From Streptomyces sp. NBC_01549 (GTDB lineage Bacteria; Actinomycetota; Actinomycetes; Streptomycetales; Streptomycetaceae): DNA of 64,000 nucleotides. A program made the position numbers and the translations under genes. Location: positions 5,451,001 to 5,515,000 of the forward strand of contig NZ_JAPEPW010000001.1 of NCBI RefSeq assembly GCF_026339955.1, read 5' to 3'. Below are positions 7,821 through 15,133 of the stretch, one piece after another (position 1 is the first letter of the stretch; the number at the start of each line of letters is the position of its first letter). Under the pieces are notes generated by a model. It saw only the letters and a program-made list of their open reading frames with translations, ran no database searches and had not been told where the DNA came from.

Positions 7821-8993
7821 ATGGACCCCGCAGAAGGCCTCATCGACCACCCGTACGCCGTCTACGACCGCCTGCGCGACACCGCGCCCGTACATCGCGT
7901 CGCCGGTACCGACGGCAACCCCGCCTGGCTCGTCACACGGTACGACGACGTCCGCGAGGCGCTCGCCAACCCACTGCTCTCGGTGGACAAGAGGCACGCG
8001 CTGCCCGGGAGTTACCAGGGGTTATCGCTGCCGCCCGCCCTCGACGCCAACCTCCTCAACATGGAGGCGCCCGACCATACCCGCATCCGACGCCTGGTGG
8101 TCCGCGCCTTCACACCGCGCCGCGTCGAACAACTGCGCACTCCCGTACGGGAAACCGCCGACCGACTCCTCGACGCCCTCGGACCGCACGGCAACGCCGA
8201 CCTGATCGCCGCGTACGCCGCGCCCCTGCCGATCACCGTCATCTGCGACCTGCTCGGCATTCCGGTGGAGCACCGCCGCGACTTCCGGGCCTGGACCGAC
8301 GTGCTCGTCGCGCCGGACCCGACGCGTCCCGGGGCCGCCAAGGAGGCGGTCGTGGCCATGCTCGGGTTCCTCACCCAACTCCTCGCGGAAAAACGGAAGA
8401 CACCGGCGGACGACCTGCTCTCCGACCTGATCGCGGTGCGCGACGAGGGCGACCGGCTCACCGAGGACGAGCTGATGTCACTCGCCTTCCTCATCCTCTT
8501 CGCGGGCTACGAGAACACCGTGCAGCTCATCGGCAACGCCATCCTGGGGCTGCTCACCCACCCCGACCAGCTGACCGCCCTGCGCGCGCACCCGGAGCGA
8601 TTCCCCCACGCGGTCGAGGAGTTCGCACGCCACGAAGGACCCGCGCTGCTCGCCATCCGGCGCTTCCCCGTCGAGGACGTGACGATCGGCGCGGTCACCG
8701 TGCCCGCGGGCGAGACCGTCCTGCTGTCCCTGGCCGCGGCCAACCGGGACCCGGCCCGCTTCCTCGACCCCGAGCGCCTCGACCTCGACCGGGACGCCTC
8801 CGGCCATCTCGCCCTCGGCCGCGGAATCCACTACTGCGTGGGCGCGCCGCTGGCCCGCTTGGAGACGGAGATCGCCCTGTCCGCGCTCCTGGAACGCCTT
8901 CCGGACCTCGCGCTCGACGCCGACCCGGCCGAGCTGCGGTGGCGGCCCTCCCTGCGCGCCCGCGGCCTGCTCGCGCTCCCGGTGACGTACTGA
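7821..8993 (+). CDS. Cytochrome P450, bacterial class I, soluble
   Basis: This 390-residue haem monooxygenase has recognisable P450 motifs. The K-helix ExxR lies in EEFARHEGP (about residue 268). The haem-binding loop is LGRGIHYCVGAPLARLE, with the Cys ligand near residue 338. Two positions are unusual. The I-helix reads AGYENT, so Asn replaces the Thr that normally follows the acidic residue. The haem loop starts with Leu instead of the usual Phe. The start could be GTG 7812 or ATG 7821. I prefer 7821 because TAGGGT ends exactly 7 bases before it. No ferredoxin or reductase gene is adjacent, so redox partners act in trans and the substrate is unknown. Confidence 0.9.
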   Translation: MDPAEGLIDHPYAVYDRLRDTAPVHRVAGTDGNPAWLVTRYDDVREALANPLLSVDKRHALPGSYQGLSLPPALDANLLNMEAPDHTRIRRLVVRAFTPRRVEQLRTPVRETADRLLDALGPHGNADLIAAYAAPLPITVICDLLGIPVEHRRDFRAWTDVLVAPDPTRPGAAKEAVVAMLGFLTQLLAEKRKTPADDLLSDLIAVRDEGDRLTEDELMSLAFLILFAGYENTVQLIGNAILGLLTHPDQLTALRAHPERFPHAVEEFARHEGPALLAIRRFPVEDVTIGAVTVPAGETVLLSLAAANRDPARFLDPERLDLDRDASGHLALGRGIHYCVGAPLARLETEIALSALLERLPDLALDADPAELRWRPSLRARGLLALPVTY

Positions 8994-9078
8994 ATCCGGA
9001 AATTCTCCGCCGGCACCGATGAGTTCCCCTCCCACGCCCGGTCACCACTGCGAAGACACCGTTCCGTAGGAGGGGCAC

Positions 9079-9768
9079 ATGACGCTTCCGCAGATCGTCT
9101 CGAGCGAGGAGTGGCGCGCCGCGCGCGCGAAACTGCTGATCAAGGAGAAGACGGCGACCCGCGCGCGGGACGCGCTCAACGCGGAGCGGCGCGGGCTGCC
9201 GATGGTCGAGATCGACAAGGAGTACGTGTTCGAGGGTGGCGACGGCAAGGCGACGCTGCTCGACCTCTTCGAGGGGCGCCACCAACTCGTCGTCCACCAC
9301 TTCATGTTCGCGCCGGAGTGGGAGGCGGGCTGCCGCAGCTGCTCGGCCTTCCTCGACCAGATCGGCCACCTCGCCCATCTACGGGCCCGGGATACGGAGT
9401 TCGCCGCCGTGTCCCGGGCGCCGTACACGAAGATCCTGCCCTTCAAGGCCCGGATGGGCTGGACGGTGCCCTGGTACTCGTCGTACGACAGCGACTTCAA
9501 CCACGACTTCCGGGTGTCCGTCGAGGTCGACGACGAGCCCTACGAGCGGCCGGGCGTGAGCTGCTTCCTGCGGGACCGCGACCGGGTCTTCCACACCTAC
9601 TCGACGTACGAGCGCGGCCTCGACGGGCTCGGCTCGACGACCACCCTGCTGGATCTCACGGCACTCGGCCGGCAGGAGGCGTGGGAGGAGCCGCGAGGGC
9701 GCGCCTCGGCGCTCGGGGCGCCGGCGGGCAGCGAGCGGATCCGGTACCACGACGAGTACGAGGACTGA
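9079..9768 (+). CDS. DUF899 family thioredoxin-fold protein
   Basis: This 229-residue protein has a strong ribosome-binding site (GTAGGAGG near 9067) before ATG 9079. Family features include LFEGRHQLVVHHFMF, AGCRSCSAF with a CxxC-like pair, FPVSRAP-like AAVSRAPYTKI, and WYSSYDSDFNHDF. DUF899 proteins have a thioredoxin-like fold and are presumed redox or dithiol-disulfide enzymes, but their reaction is not known. The protein is cytosolic, with no signal peptide. It stands alone downstream of the P450 gene. Confidence 0.88.
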   Translation: MTLPQIVSSEEWRAARAKLLIKEKTATRARDALNAERRGLPMVEIDKEYVFEGGDGKATLLDLFEGRHQLVVHHFMFAPEWEAGCRSCSAFLDQIGHLAHLRARDTEFAAVSRAPYTKILPFKARMGWTVPWYSSYDSDFNHDFRVSVEVDDEPYERPGVSCFLRDRDRVFHTYSTYERGLDGLGSTTTLLDLTALGRQEAWEEPRGRASALGAPAGSERIRYHDEYED

Positions 9769-9965
9769 CAAGAAAATGCGGGAAAGGAAAACTCACGAAA
9801 ACTCACGGAATGAAACGCGCACCGGCCGAGAGTTCCCCCACACCAGAGTGGTGACCGAGTGTTGACTATGTCTCAGTACCGTCACTGACCGAGCCCTTCA
9901 CCCCGCCTTTGGCGTTTAACTCTATGAGTACGCGTCATGAGTACGGCGCTACATGGAGGTGCAGG

Positions 9966-10139
9966 GTGAACGGGCGAATGGTGCTGGAGCGCTTTCCCGC
10001 CGGTGGGCCGCGCGGTTCGTGGCCCGCCGAGGAGTTCGCGCAGGCGTGCCGCCTTCAGGGACAGGCCGCCGAGGTCGTCATGGACCTCGCCTCGGACGCG
10101 TTCCTGGTGATCGTGCGTGCCGGGGAGCTCGTCGAGTGA
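9966..10139 (+). CDS. Small conserved hypothetical protein (57 aa)
   Basis: A short ORF starts at GTG 9966 (VNGRMVLERFPAGG) with GGAGG about 8 bases upstream. It continues through SWPAEEFAQACRLQGQAAEVVMDLASDAFLVIVR. The frame is open back to 9909, but the ribosome-binding site favours 9966. I recall near-identical short proteins in other Streptomyces, so it is likely a real gene. No function is known and no membrane or metal-binding feature is visible. It is convergent with the ABC transporter gene, whose stop is 12 bases away. Confidence 0.6.
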   Translation: MNGRMVLERFPAGGPRGSWPAEEFAQACRLQGQAAEVVMDLASDAFLVIVRAGELVE

Positions 10140-10151
10140 GGCCCGCCGAGG

Positions 10152-12194
10152 TCAGCCCGCCTTCGGAGCGGATGCCTTCGGAGCGGGCACTTTCGTGGAC
10201 GCTTTTGTGGGCACACTCGTAGGCGCCTTTGTAGGCGCCTTCGTGGACACCTTCGTCGTGAACTGCTCGGCCTGCAAGGAGTACAGCTCCGCGTAGACGC
10301 CGCCCTTGGCCAGCAGTTCGTCCGGACTGCCGGACTCCACCAGGCGGCCCTGATCAAGGACGTGCACCAGATCGGCGTGGCGGACCGAGGCCAGCCGGTG
10401 GGTGATGAGGACGACCGTCTGGCCGCTGCCCGCCAGGGCCCTGATCTTGTCGAAGACCTCCAGCTCGGCCCGGGCGTCGAGCGCCGCGGTCGGCTCGTCC
10501 ACGATCAGGATGCGACCACGGCGGTACGCGGCCCGCGCGATGCCCAGCCGCTGCCACTGCCCGCCCGACAGCTCGTGCCCGCCGCTGAACCCGCGGGCCA
10601 GCAGCGTGTCCAGGCCGCGGGGCAGGTCGGCGACCACGTCCTCGGCACCGGCCTCCGCCACCGACGAGTTGACGCGCTCGTCCGTCAGCGGCGCCGAGGC
10701 GCGGCCGACCGCGACATTGACGCGGGCCGTGAACGGCCAGCGTTTGAAGTCCTGCGCCACCATCGCGATGCGTTCGGCGAGTTGCTGCCGATCCGCGGCC
10801 GCCGCGTCGACGCCGTCCCACAGGATCCGGCCCCGCTCGGGCGCGTACAGGCCCGCGAGCAGCTTCACCAGGGTCGTCTTGCCCGAGCCGTTCTCACCGA
10901 CGAGCGCCACGATCTTGCCGAGCGGCAGGCGCAGGGTGACGTCCGCGAGCGCCGGCCGGGTCGAGGCGCCCGGATAGGTGAACGTGACGTTCTCGAAGCG
11001 GATCTCGCTCGGATCGTCAGGGAGCGGCTCGCCGCCCACCGGGATCGCGCGCTCGGCCGCCTCCACGTACAGGCGCTGCAGATCGCCCACGAACAGGGCC
11101 TCCTCATGGAGGGAGTTGACCTCCAGGACGAGTGTGTCCAGGCTCGCGGAGCCGGTGCGGATCGCGATCACGGCCGTACCGGCGACGGAGAGCGCCATCG
11201 CACCGGTGAGCAGCAGCACGCCGAGCGTCGCGTACGTCGCCACGGTGGCGATGCCGGTCCAGGCCGCCGCGATCAGGCCGGTGCGGGCGGAGAGCCGGGC
11301 CAGCCGGGCCTGTTCGGCCTCGGCGGTCTCCGACATCGAGCGGAAGTGGCGCAGCAGGAACGGGCCGACGCCGTGCACGCGGATCTCCGGTGCCGCCGCG
11401 GGCTCGGTGAGCAGGTTGCTGATCAGGTGCCCGGCGCGGGCGTGCTGCACCCAGGTGTGGAAGGACTCGTAGCGGCGCCGGGCGATGGTCAGGGAGCTCC
11501 AGGCGCTCGGCAGGGTCATCGTCACGAGCAGCGGCAGCAGGGCGGGGTGCAGCACGGTCAGCACGCCCGCGGCCGCGATCAGCGAGATCATCGCGTTCAC
11601 CACGCGGGTGGCGATCGCGATCATGCGGCGGGCCGAGGAGGCACCGTACTGCGCGGTGTCCAGCAGTTTGTGGAAGGCGTCGTCCTCGATCGCGGACAGT
11701 TCGACGGCCGCCGCGCGCTCCAGATACAGCTCGGTGGCGACGCGCTCCACCTTGGGCTCCAGGCGCCCGGTGGCGTACGTCGAGGCCGCCCTCAGCAGCG
11801 CGCCGAGCAGCATGACGGCGGCGACCGTGATCAGCGCCGGGACCGCGCCGCGCATCCGGTCCGCGACGGGACCGCTCGTCATCAGCCGGCCCAGCACGCT
11901 GTTGACGGCCAGCAGGCTCACCGCCTGCGCGGCGCCCCTGGCCAGTTCGGCGGACATCACGATCCGGGCGGCGCGGCGGTCCGCGGTCCAGGCGAGCCGG
12001 AAACTGGACGCGAGCAGGGACGGCAGCCGTGTCACCATCGCGCGGAAGTTCAACTCCAGGAACGCTTCGGAGTGCTGCGACCAGCCCATGTCGTAACGCA
12101 AGGGGCCGCCGAAGAGCAGGTGTTCGGAGGCGGACGGCGCCGGTTCGTCGTTGTGGCGTTTCTTCTTACGGGCATTCCCTGTGGCTTTCCCCAC
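10152..12194 (-). CDS. ABC transporter, fused permease and ATP-binding protein (type IV exporter fold)
   Basis: This half-transporter of about 680 residues dimerises to form an exporter. Six-helix membrane region: about residues 60-350 (for example VSLLAVNSVLGRL, ALITVAAVMLLGALL, VATYATLGVLLLTG). Nucleotide-binding domain: Walker A GENGSGKTTLVKLLAG, signature LSGGQWQRLGIA, Walker B ILIVDEPTAALDA, switch His in VVLITHRL. The longest frame begins at 12251, but GTG 12194 is chosen because GGGGAGG lies 6 bases before it. The last 35 residues are an odd Thr/Lys/Pro tail encoded by 12-bp repeats at 10195-10254. The cargo is unknown and no partner half-transporter is adjacent. Confidence 0.88.
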   Translation of the reverse strand: MGKATGNARKKKRHNDEPAPSASEHLLFGGPLRYDMGWSQHSEAFLELNFRAMVTRLPSLLASSFRLAWTADRRAARIVMSAELARGAAQAVSLLAVNSVLGRLMTSGPVADRMRGAVPALITVAAVMLLGALLRAASTYATGRLEPKVERVATELYLERAAAVELSAIEDDAFHKLLDTAQYGASSARRMIAIATRVVNAMISLIAAAGVLTVLHPALLPLLVTMTLPSAWSSLTIARRRYESFHTWVQHARAGHLISNLLTEPAAAPEIRVHGVGPFLLRHFRSMSETAEAEQARLARLSARTGLIAAAWTGIATVATYATLGVLLLTGAMALSVAGTAVIAIRTGSASLDTLVLEVNSLHEEALFVGDLQRLYVEAAERAIPVGGEPLPDDPSEIRFENVTFTYPGASTRPALADVTLRLPLGKIVALVGENGSGKTTLVKLLAGLYAPERGRILWDGVDAAAADRQQLAERIAMVAQDFKRWPFTARVNVAVGRASAPLTDERVNSSVAEAGAEDVVADLPRGLDTLLARGFSGGHELSGGQWQRLGIARAAYRRGRILIVDEPTAALDARAELEVFDKIRALAGSGQTVVLITHRLASVRHADLVHVLDQGRLVESGSPDELLAKGGVYAELYSLQAEQFTTKVSTKAPTKAPTSVPTKASTKVPAPKASAPKAG
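10195..10254. repeat. Five 12-bp tandem repeats encoding the exporter's C-terminal tail
   Basis: Five imperfect 12-base units (such as GTAGGCGCCTTT on the + strand) lie inside the ABC exporter gene. They encode tetrapeptides of the type K-A-P-T and K-V-S-T. The period preserves the reading frame, so copy number could vary without disrupting the protein. Confidence 0.8.
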
Positions 12195-12379
12195 CAACGG
12201 CCTCCCCGGGAACGGATGAACGGTGCCTTCCCCAGGAACGCGGCGCTCCACTCGTGATGACGGCGGAGGACGGGTGGCTACCGGCGCACTTCGGATACGC
12301 TCGCCAGCCCCCCCCCGGGCCGGAGGATCACGCGCCGATCGTCGACCGGAGGGTCACGTGCTGTCCGCCGACCGGAGGG

Positions 12380-12826
12380 TCACGCGCTGATCGGACGTGA
12401 CCAGACGGGTGTCGTACCGGTGACCCGGCACAGGGCCAGATAGAGGGGGATCGGCGGGGTGTACGGCAGGGTGCCGGCCGGCTTGTGGATGAGTCCGGGG
12501 GCGTGCGGGGTGTCCGGTACGACCGCCCCGGTGGCGTAGTGGGCGGGCGCGGGCCAGTCCAGGACGACGTCGGACTCGGAGGGCACGAGCCACCACCAGT
12601 GCGCCCCGTCGGCGTACACACAGCCCACCCGGGGGAGCCGCGTCATCAGCAGGGGTCCGAAGTCGGCGGGCACCGCGACCGCGTCGCAGCCCAGCGGTAT
12701 GGTCATGCCCTCGGGCACGGGGAGACGTCGTGGCGCCCCGGACGCCGTCCGCTCACGCTTCAGGCGGACCAGCGTGTCCAGGCTCAGGGCCTGAGCCCCG
12801 GGTCGTGTCGCCGACGTACCCCTCAC
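12380..12826 (-). CDS. Conserved hypothetical protein coupled to the ATPase-like regulator
   Basis: This 148-residue protein has no domain I recognise. It contains LDTLVRLKRERTASG, a Trp-rich strand GAHWWWLVPSES, and a Pro-rich end (GTLPYTPPIPLYLALC). The frame is open much further upstream, into 13108. I place the start at GTG 12826 because it forms a GTGA overlap with the stop of the upstream ATPase gene and has GGGGGAGG before it. Translational coupling implies joint function with that regulator. It is cytosolic by appearance, and no function can be assigned. Confidence 0.6.
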   Translation of the reverse strand: MRGTSATRPGAQALSLDTLVRLKRERTASGAPRRLPVPEGMTIPLGCDAVAVPADFGPLLMTRLPRVGCVYADGAHWWWLVPSESDVVLDWPAPAHYATGAVVPDTPHAPGLIHKPAGTLPYTPPIPLYLALCRVTGTTPVWSRPISA

Positions 12827-13512
12827 AGCCTCCCCCGGTCCCTGCTTCGCCTGCTCGGAGGGATCCCCATGGTCCGCGTACCCCAGGGTCGTTCCGCTCC
12901 CCAGGATCGTTCCGTCTCCCGGGATCGTTCCGTCCCCCAGGATGCTTCCGTCGCCGTGCCCCGGCCGTCGGTCGTCGGCTTCCTCGCGCCCCATCCGAGG
13001 TCGGAACGGGCCTCTGAGGCCCCAGCGGCACAGTCCGCCGGGGAGCGCGGGAGATCCGCCCACACCAGCAGCCCCGGCGCGGTGTCCTGGGCACCCCAGG
13101 ACCGGCACACGGCCGCGACGAGCAGCAGCCCCCTGCCGTGCTCCTCGTCGGGGCGCTGCGGCGAGGGGTGCGGCTCACCGGGAGCGCATCCCTCGTCGCG
13201 TACGGCTATCCGCACCAGGTCGTCACCGTCGTGCAGCTCGCACACCACACGCGCGCTCGCGCTGTGCACGATGGCGTTGGTGACCAGCTCGGAGACGACG
13301 AGGACCGCCGTGTCGCAGGTGTCGTCGGAGAGGGCCCAGCCGGAGAGCCGGGCGCGCGTCAGGTGCCGGGCCTGAGCCACGGAACCCGGGTGTGCGGCCA
13401 GCTCGAAGCGGAACCGGCGCACGGCGGCGGCGCCAGGGCGCACCCCTGCGGCGGCACGCAGACCGGAGCGGTCCTCGGCGGCGTCTGTTCCTAAGGGCGC
13501 GGACGGAATCAC
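12823..13512 (-). CDS. ATP-binding protein of the anti-sigma/HATPase (RsbW-like) type
   Basis: This is a GHKL-fold ATPase domain of the kind found in Streptomyces anti-sigma-like regulators. An N-box is visible in VVSELVTNAIVHS, a G1-type box in IAVRDEGCAP, and G2 in EEHGRGLLLVAAV. These proteins usually sit beside an HTH and a DUF397 gene (WhiJ/AbaA-type loci), as here. The C-terminal ~55 residues are low complexity (repeats of TERSWG type) and overlap four 18-bp tandem repeats. The start is uncertain: a TTG at 13548 lies inside a palindrome, so GTG 13512, with GGGGAG 12 bases upstream, is chosen. The stop overlaps the next gene by 4 bases. Confidence 0.8.
   Translation of the reverse strand: MIPSAPLGTDAAEDRSGLRAAAGVRPGAAAVRRFRFELAAHPGSVAQARHLTRARLSGWALSDDTCDTAVLVVSELVTNAIVHSASARVVCELHDGDDLVRIAVRDEGCAPGEPHPSPQRPDEEHGRGLLLVAAVCRSWGAQDTAPGLLVWADLPRSPADCAAGASEARSDLGWGARKPTTDGRGTATEASWGTERSRETERSWGAERPWGTRTMGIPPSRRSRDRGRL
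12883..12954. repeat. Four 18-bp tandem repeats inside the HATPase gene
   Basis: Four contiguous 18-base units of the form CCAGGATCGTTCCGTCYC span 12883-12954. They encode the repetitive tail of the ATPase-like protein. The period keeps the frame, so units can be gained or lost without a shift. Confidence 0.8.
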
Positions 13513-13537
13513 GCTTGCCACTATCTCCCCGCCGTGA

Positions 13538-13582
13538 ACACTTGGCAAGTGTCACTCTGAAAATTGCAGAGTGCCATGTGAC
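13538..13582. promoter_or_regulatory. Paired palindromes in the divergent HATPase / HTH promoter region
   Basis: Two adjacent palindromes occupy the intergenic region. ACACTT-GGC-AAGTGT is at 13538-13552. A perfect 7-bp inverted repeat CACTCTG...CAGAGTG is at 13553-13559 and 13567-13573, with an A-rich 7-base spacer. An outer GTCAC/GTGAC pair frames the second. They lie 26 bases upstream of the ATPase start. They are plausible operators for the adjacent HTH protein, although the regulator identity is inference. Confidence 0.6.
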
Positions 13583-13753
13583 TCCGAGAAGGGCCGTGGC
13601 ACACTGCTGGCAACAGCACGCCGAGCGGCGCCAGTTGGGATCGTCGAAGGAGACGAAGAGGGCCCCGAACGGCGCCGTCCGGTCTGTCAGGACGCAGTAC
13701 CTGTTCAGAACCGTTCAGAGCGGCGTCTGTTCGGGACTCAGTGGAGGTGGGAC

Positions 13754-14614
13754 GTGAGCGAACCGCGATCCGCGCCGACGGTCGGCCAGGTCGTCCTCGG
13801 CCGGCGCCTACTCGACTTGCGTGAACGCGCGGGTCTCAAGCGTGAGGAGGCGGCACGCGTCCTGCGTGTCGCGCCCGCCACGGTCCGCCGGATGGAGATG
13901 GCGGAGGTCGCCCTCAAAATCCCGTACCTCCAGCTCCTGCTGAAGTCGTACGGAGTGTCGGACGAGGAGGCCGAGGCCTTCGTCCAACTGGCCGAGGAGG
14001 CCAACCGGCCCGGCTGGTGGCAGCGCTTCCACGACATCCTGCCGGGCTGGTTCTCGATGTACGTCAGCCTGGAGGGCGCGGCCACCCTCATCCGTTCGTA
14101 CGAACCCCACTTCGTGCCCGGAATCCTGCAGACCGAGGAGTACGCCCGTGGTGTCCTGAAGTCGGGCGCCATCGGCCAGACCAGACCCGAGGAAATCGAG
14201 CGCCATGTGGCGCTGCGCATGCAACGCCAGAATCTGCTCACTCGTGAGGGCGCACCCAGGATCTGGGCCGTGATGGACGAGACGGCCCTGCGCCGCCCCG
14301 TCGGCGGTCCCGAGGTGATGCGCGCCCAGATCGACAAGCTGATCGAGGCCACGAAACTCTCCAACGTGACGCTCCAGGTCGTCCCGTTCTCCACGGGGCC
14401 GCACTCCGGCACGTACGGGCCTTTCGTGCTGTTTCGCTTTGCCATGCCGGAACTCCCGGACATGGTCTACAGCGAGTACCTGACCGGCGCCGTCTATCTG
14501 GACGAGCGTACCGAGGTGGCGACGCACCTCGAGGTCATGGACCGCATGGCGGCTCAGGCCGCTACGGCACATCGCACGAAGGAGATCCTCCGGGATTTCC
14601 GCAAGGAGCTGTGA
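13754..14614 (+). CDS. XRE-family HTH regulator with DUF5753 (WhiJ/AbaA-type)
   Basis: This 286-residue protein starts at GTG 13754, preceded by GGAGGTGGG. An N-terminal helix-turn-helix covers about residues 12-70 (LGRRLLDLRERAGLKREEAARV, then VAPATVRRMEMAE). A DUF5753 domain follows, with SYEPHFVPGILQTEEYAR, MDETALRRPVGG, LQVVPFSTG and YSEYLTGAVYLD. In Streptomyces such proteins form developmental or antibiotic-regulatory triads with a HATPase and a DUF397 protein, and all three are present here. The DUF397 gene begins immediately after its stop. It probably binds the palindromes upstream (inference). Confidence 0.88.
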   Translation: MSEPRSAPTVGQVVLGRRLLDLRERAGLKREEAARVLRVAPATVRRMEMAEVALKIPYLQLLLKSYGVSDEEAEAFVQLAEEANRPGWWQRFHDILPGWFSMYVSLEGAATLIRSYEPHFVPGILQTEEYARGVLKSGAIGQTRPEEIERHVALRMQRQNLLTREGAPRIWAVMDETALRRPVGGPEVMRAQIDKLIEATKLSNVTLQVVPFSTGPHSGTYGPFVLFRFAMPELPDMVYSEYLTGAVYLDERTEVATHLEVMDRMAAQAATAHRTKEILRDFRKEL

Positions 14615-14878
14615 ATGGACAACATCAAGCAGCGGATACGCAATGAGCGGATCTACAACGGGATGCCCGCCCGCGAACTGGGCAGCGAGGGCTGGCACAA
14701 GCCGTGGAGCGGAGGCAACGGCGGCAACTGCCTGGAGGCGATGAAACTCGCGGACGGGCGCATCGCCGTCCGCCAGTCGGCCGACCCGGACGGGCCCGCG
14801 CTGATCTACACACCCGGCGAGATGACCGCGTTCATCCAGGGCGCCAAGGAGGGGGTGGCGGACTTCCTCCTCTCCTGA
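14615..14878 (+). CDS. DUF397 domain protein
   Basis: This small protein of 87 residues starts with the ATG directly after the HTH gene's TGA, so the two are co-translated. The core shows GWHKPWSGGNGGNCLEAMKLADGRIAVRQSADPDGPALIYTP-type sequence (weakly hydrophobic strands with an NCLE motif) and ends in a helix GVADFLLS. DUF397 proteins accompany WhiJ-like HTH regulators. Some are thought to modulate or neutralise the partner, but the mechanism is not established. A minisatellite follows its stop. Confidence 0.88.
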   Translation: MDNIKQRIRNERIYNGMPARELGSEGWHKPWSGGNGGNCLEAMKLADGRIAVRQSADPDGPALIYTPGEMTAFIQGAKEGVADFLLS

Positions 14879-14912
14879 CCTACCTGAACCGCCGTGACTC
14901 TTGAATGCCGTT

Positions 14913-15002
14913 GAACTGCCTGAACTGCCTGAACTGCCTGAACTGCCTGAATCACCTGTGCTACCTGAATGGTCCGAACTCCCTGAACTCCCTGAACTCC
15001 CT
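14913..15002. repeat. 9-bp minisatellite, 10 units
   Basis: Ten consecutive 9-base units lie between the DUF397 gene and the terminator. There are four exact GAACTGCCT, three diverged units, and three exact GAACTCCCT. The rest of 14879-15133 contains no gene. Confidence 0.85.
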
Positions 15003-15088
15003 AAAAATGGTGCTGAATTGATGACTCTCCGCGACAGAAGACCCTAGGACCACCACAGCACGACTCCCGCACACAGTGCGCGAACACC

Positions 15089-15124
15089 GGCCCCGACACC
15101 CCGCCGACGCGGGGATTCGGGGCC
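15089..15124. terminator. Two-tier hairpin terminator between convergent genes
   Basis: The outer stem GGCCCCGA/TCGGGGCC (15089-15096, 15117-15124) and the inner stem CCCCGC/GCGGGG (15099-15104, 15109-15114) are separated by a 2x2 internal loop and closed by a CGAC tetraloop. It serves the DUF397 operon (+) and the mocR-type gene (-). Confidence 0.8.
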
Positions 15125-15133
15125 TCCCGCCGT

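Noticed and set aside
9862-9890. TTGACT as a -35 box for the 57-residue small gene
   Set aside because: No -10 sequence lies at the right distance.
13571-13753. Upstream extension of the HTH gene to 13571
   Set aside because: It includes the palindromic operator and has no ribosome-binding site. GTG 13754 has a strong GGAGGTGGG.
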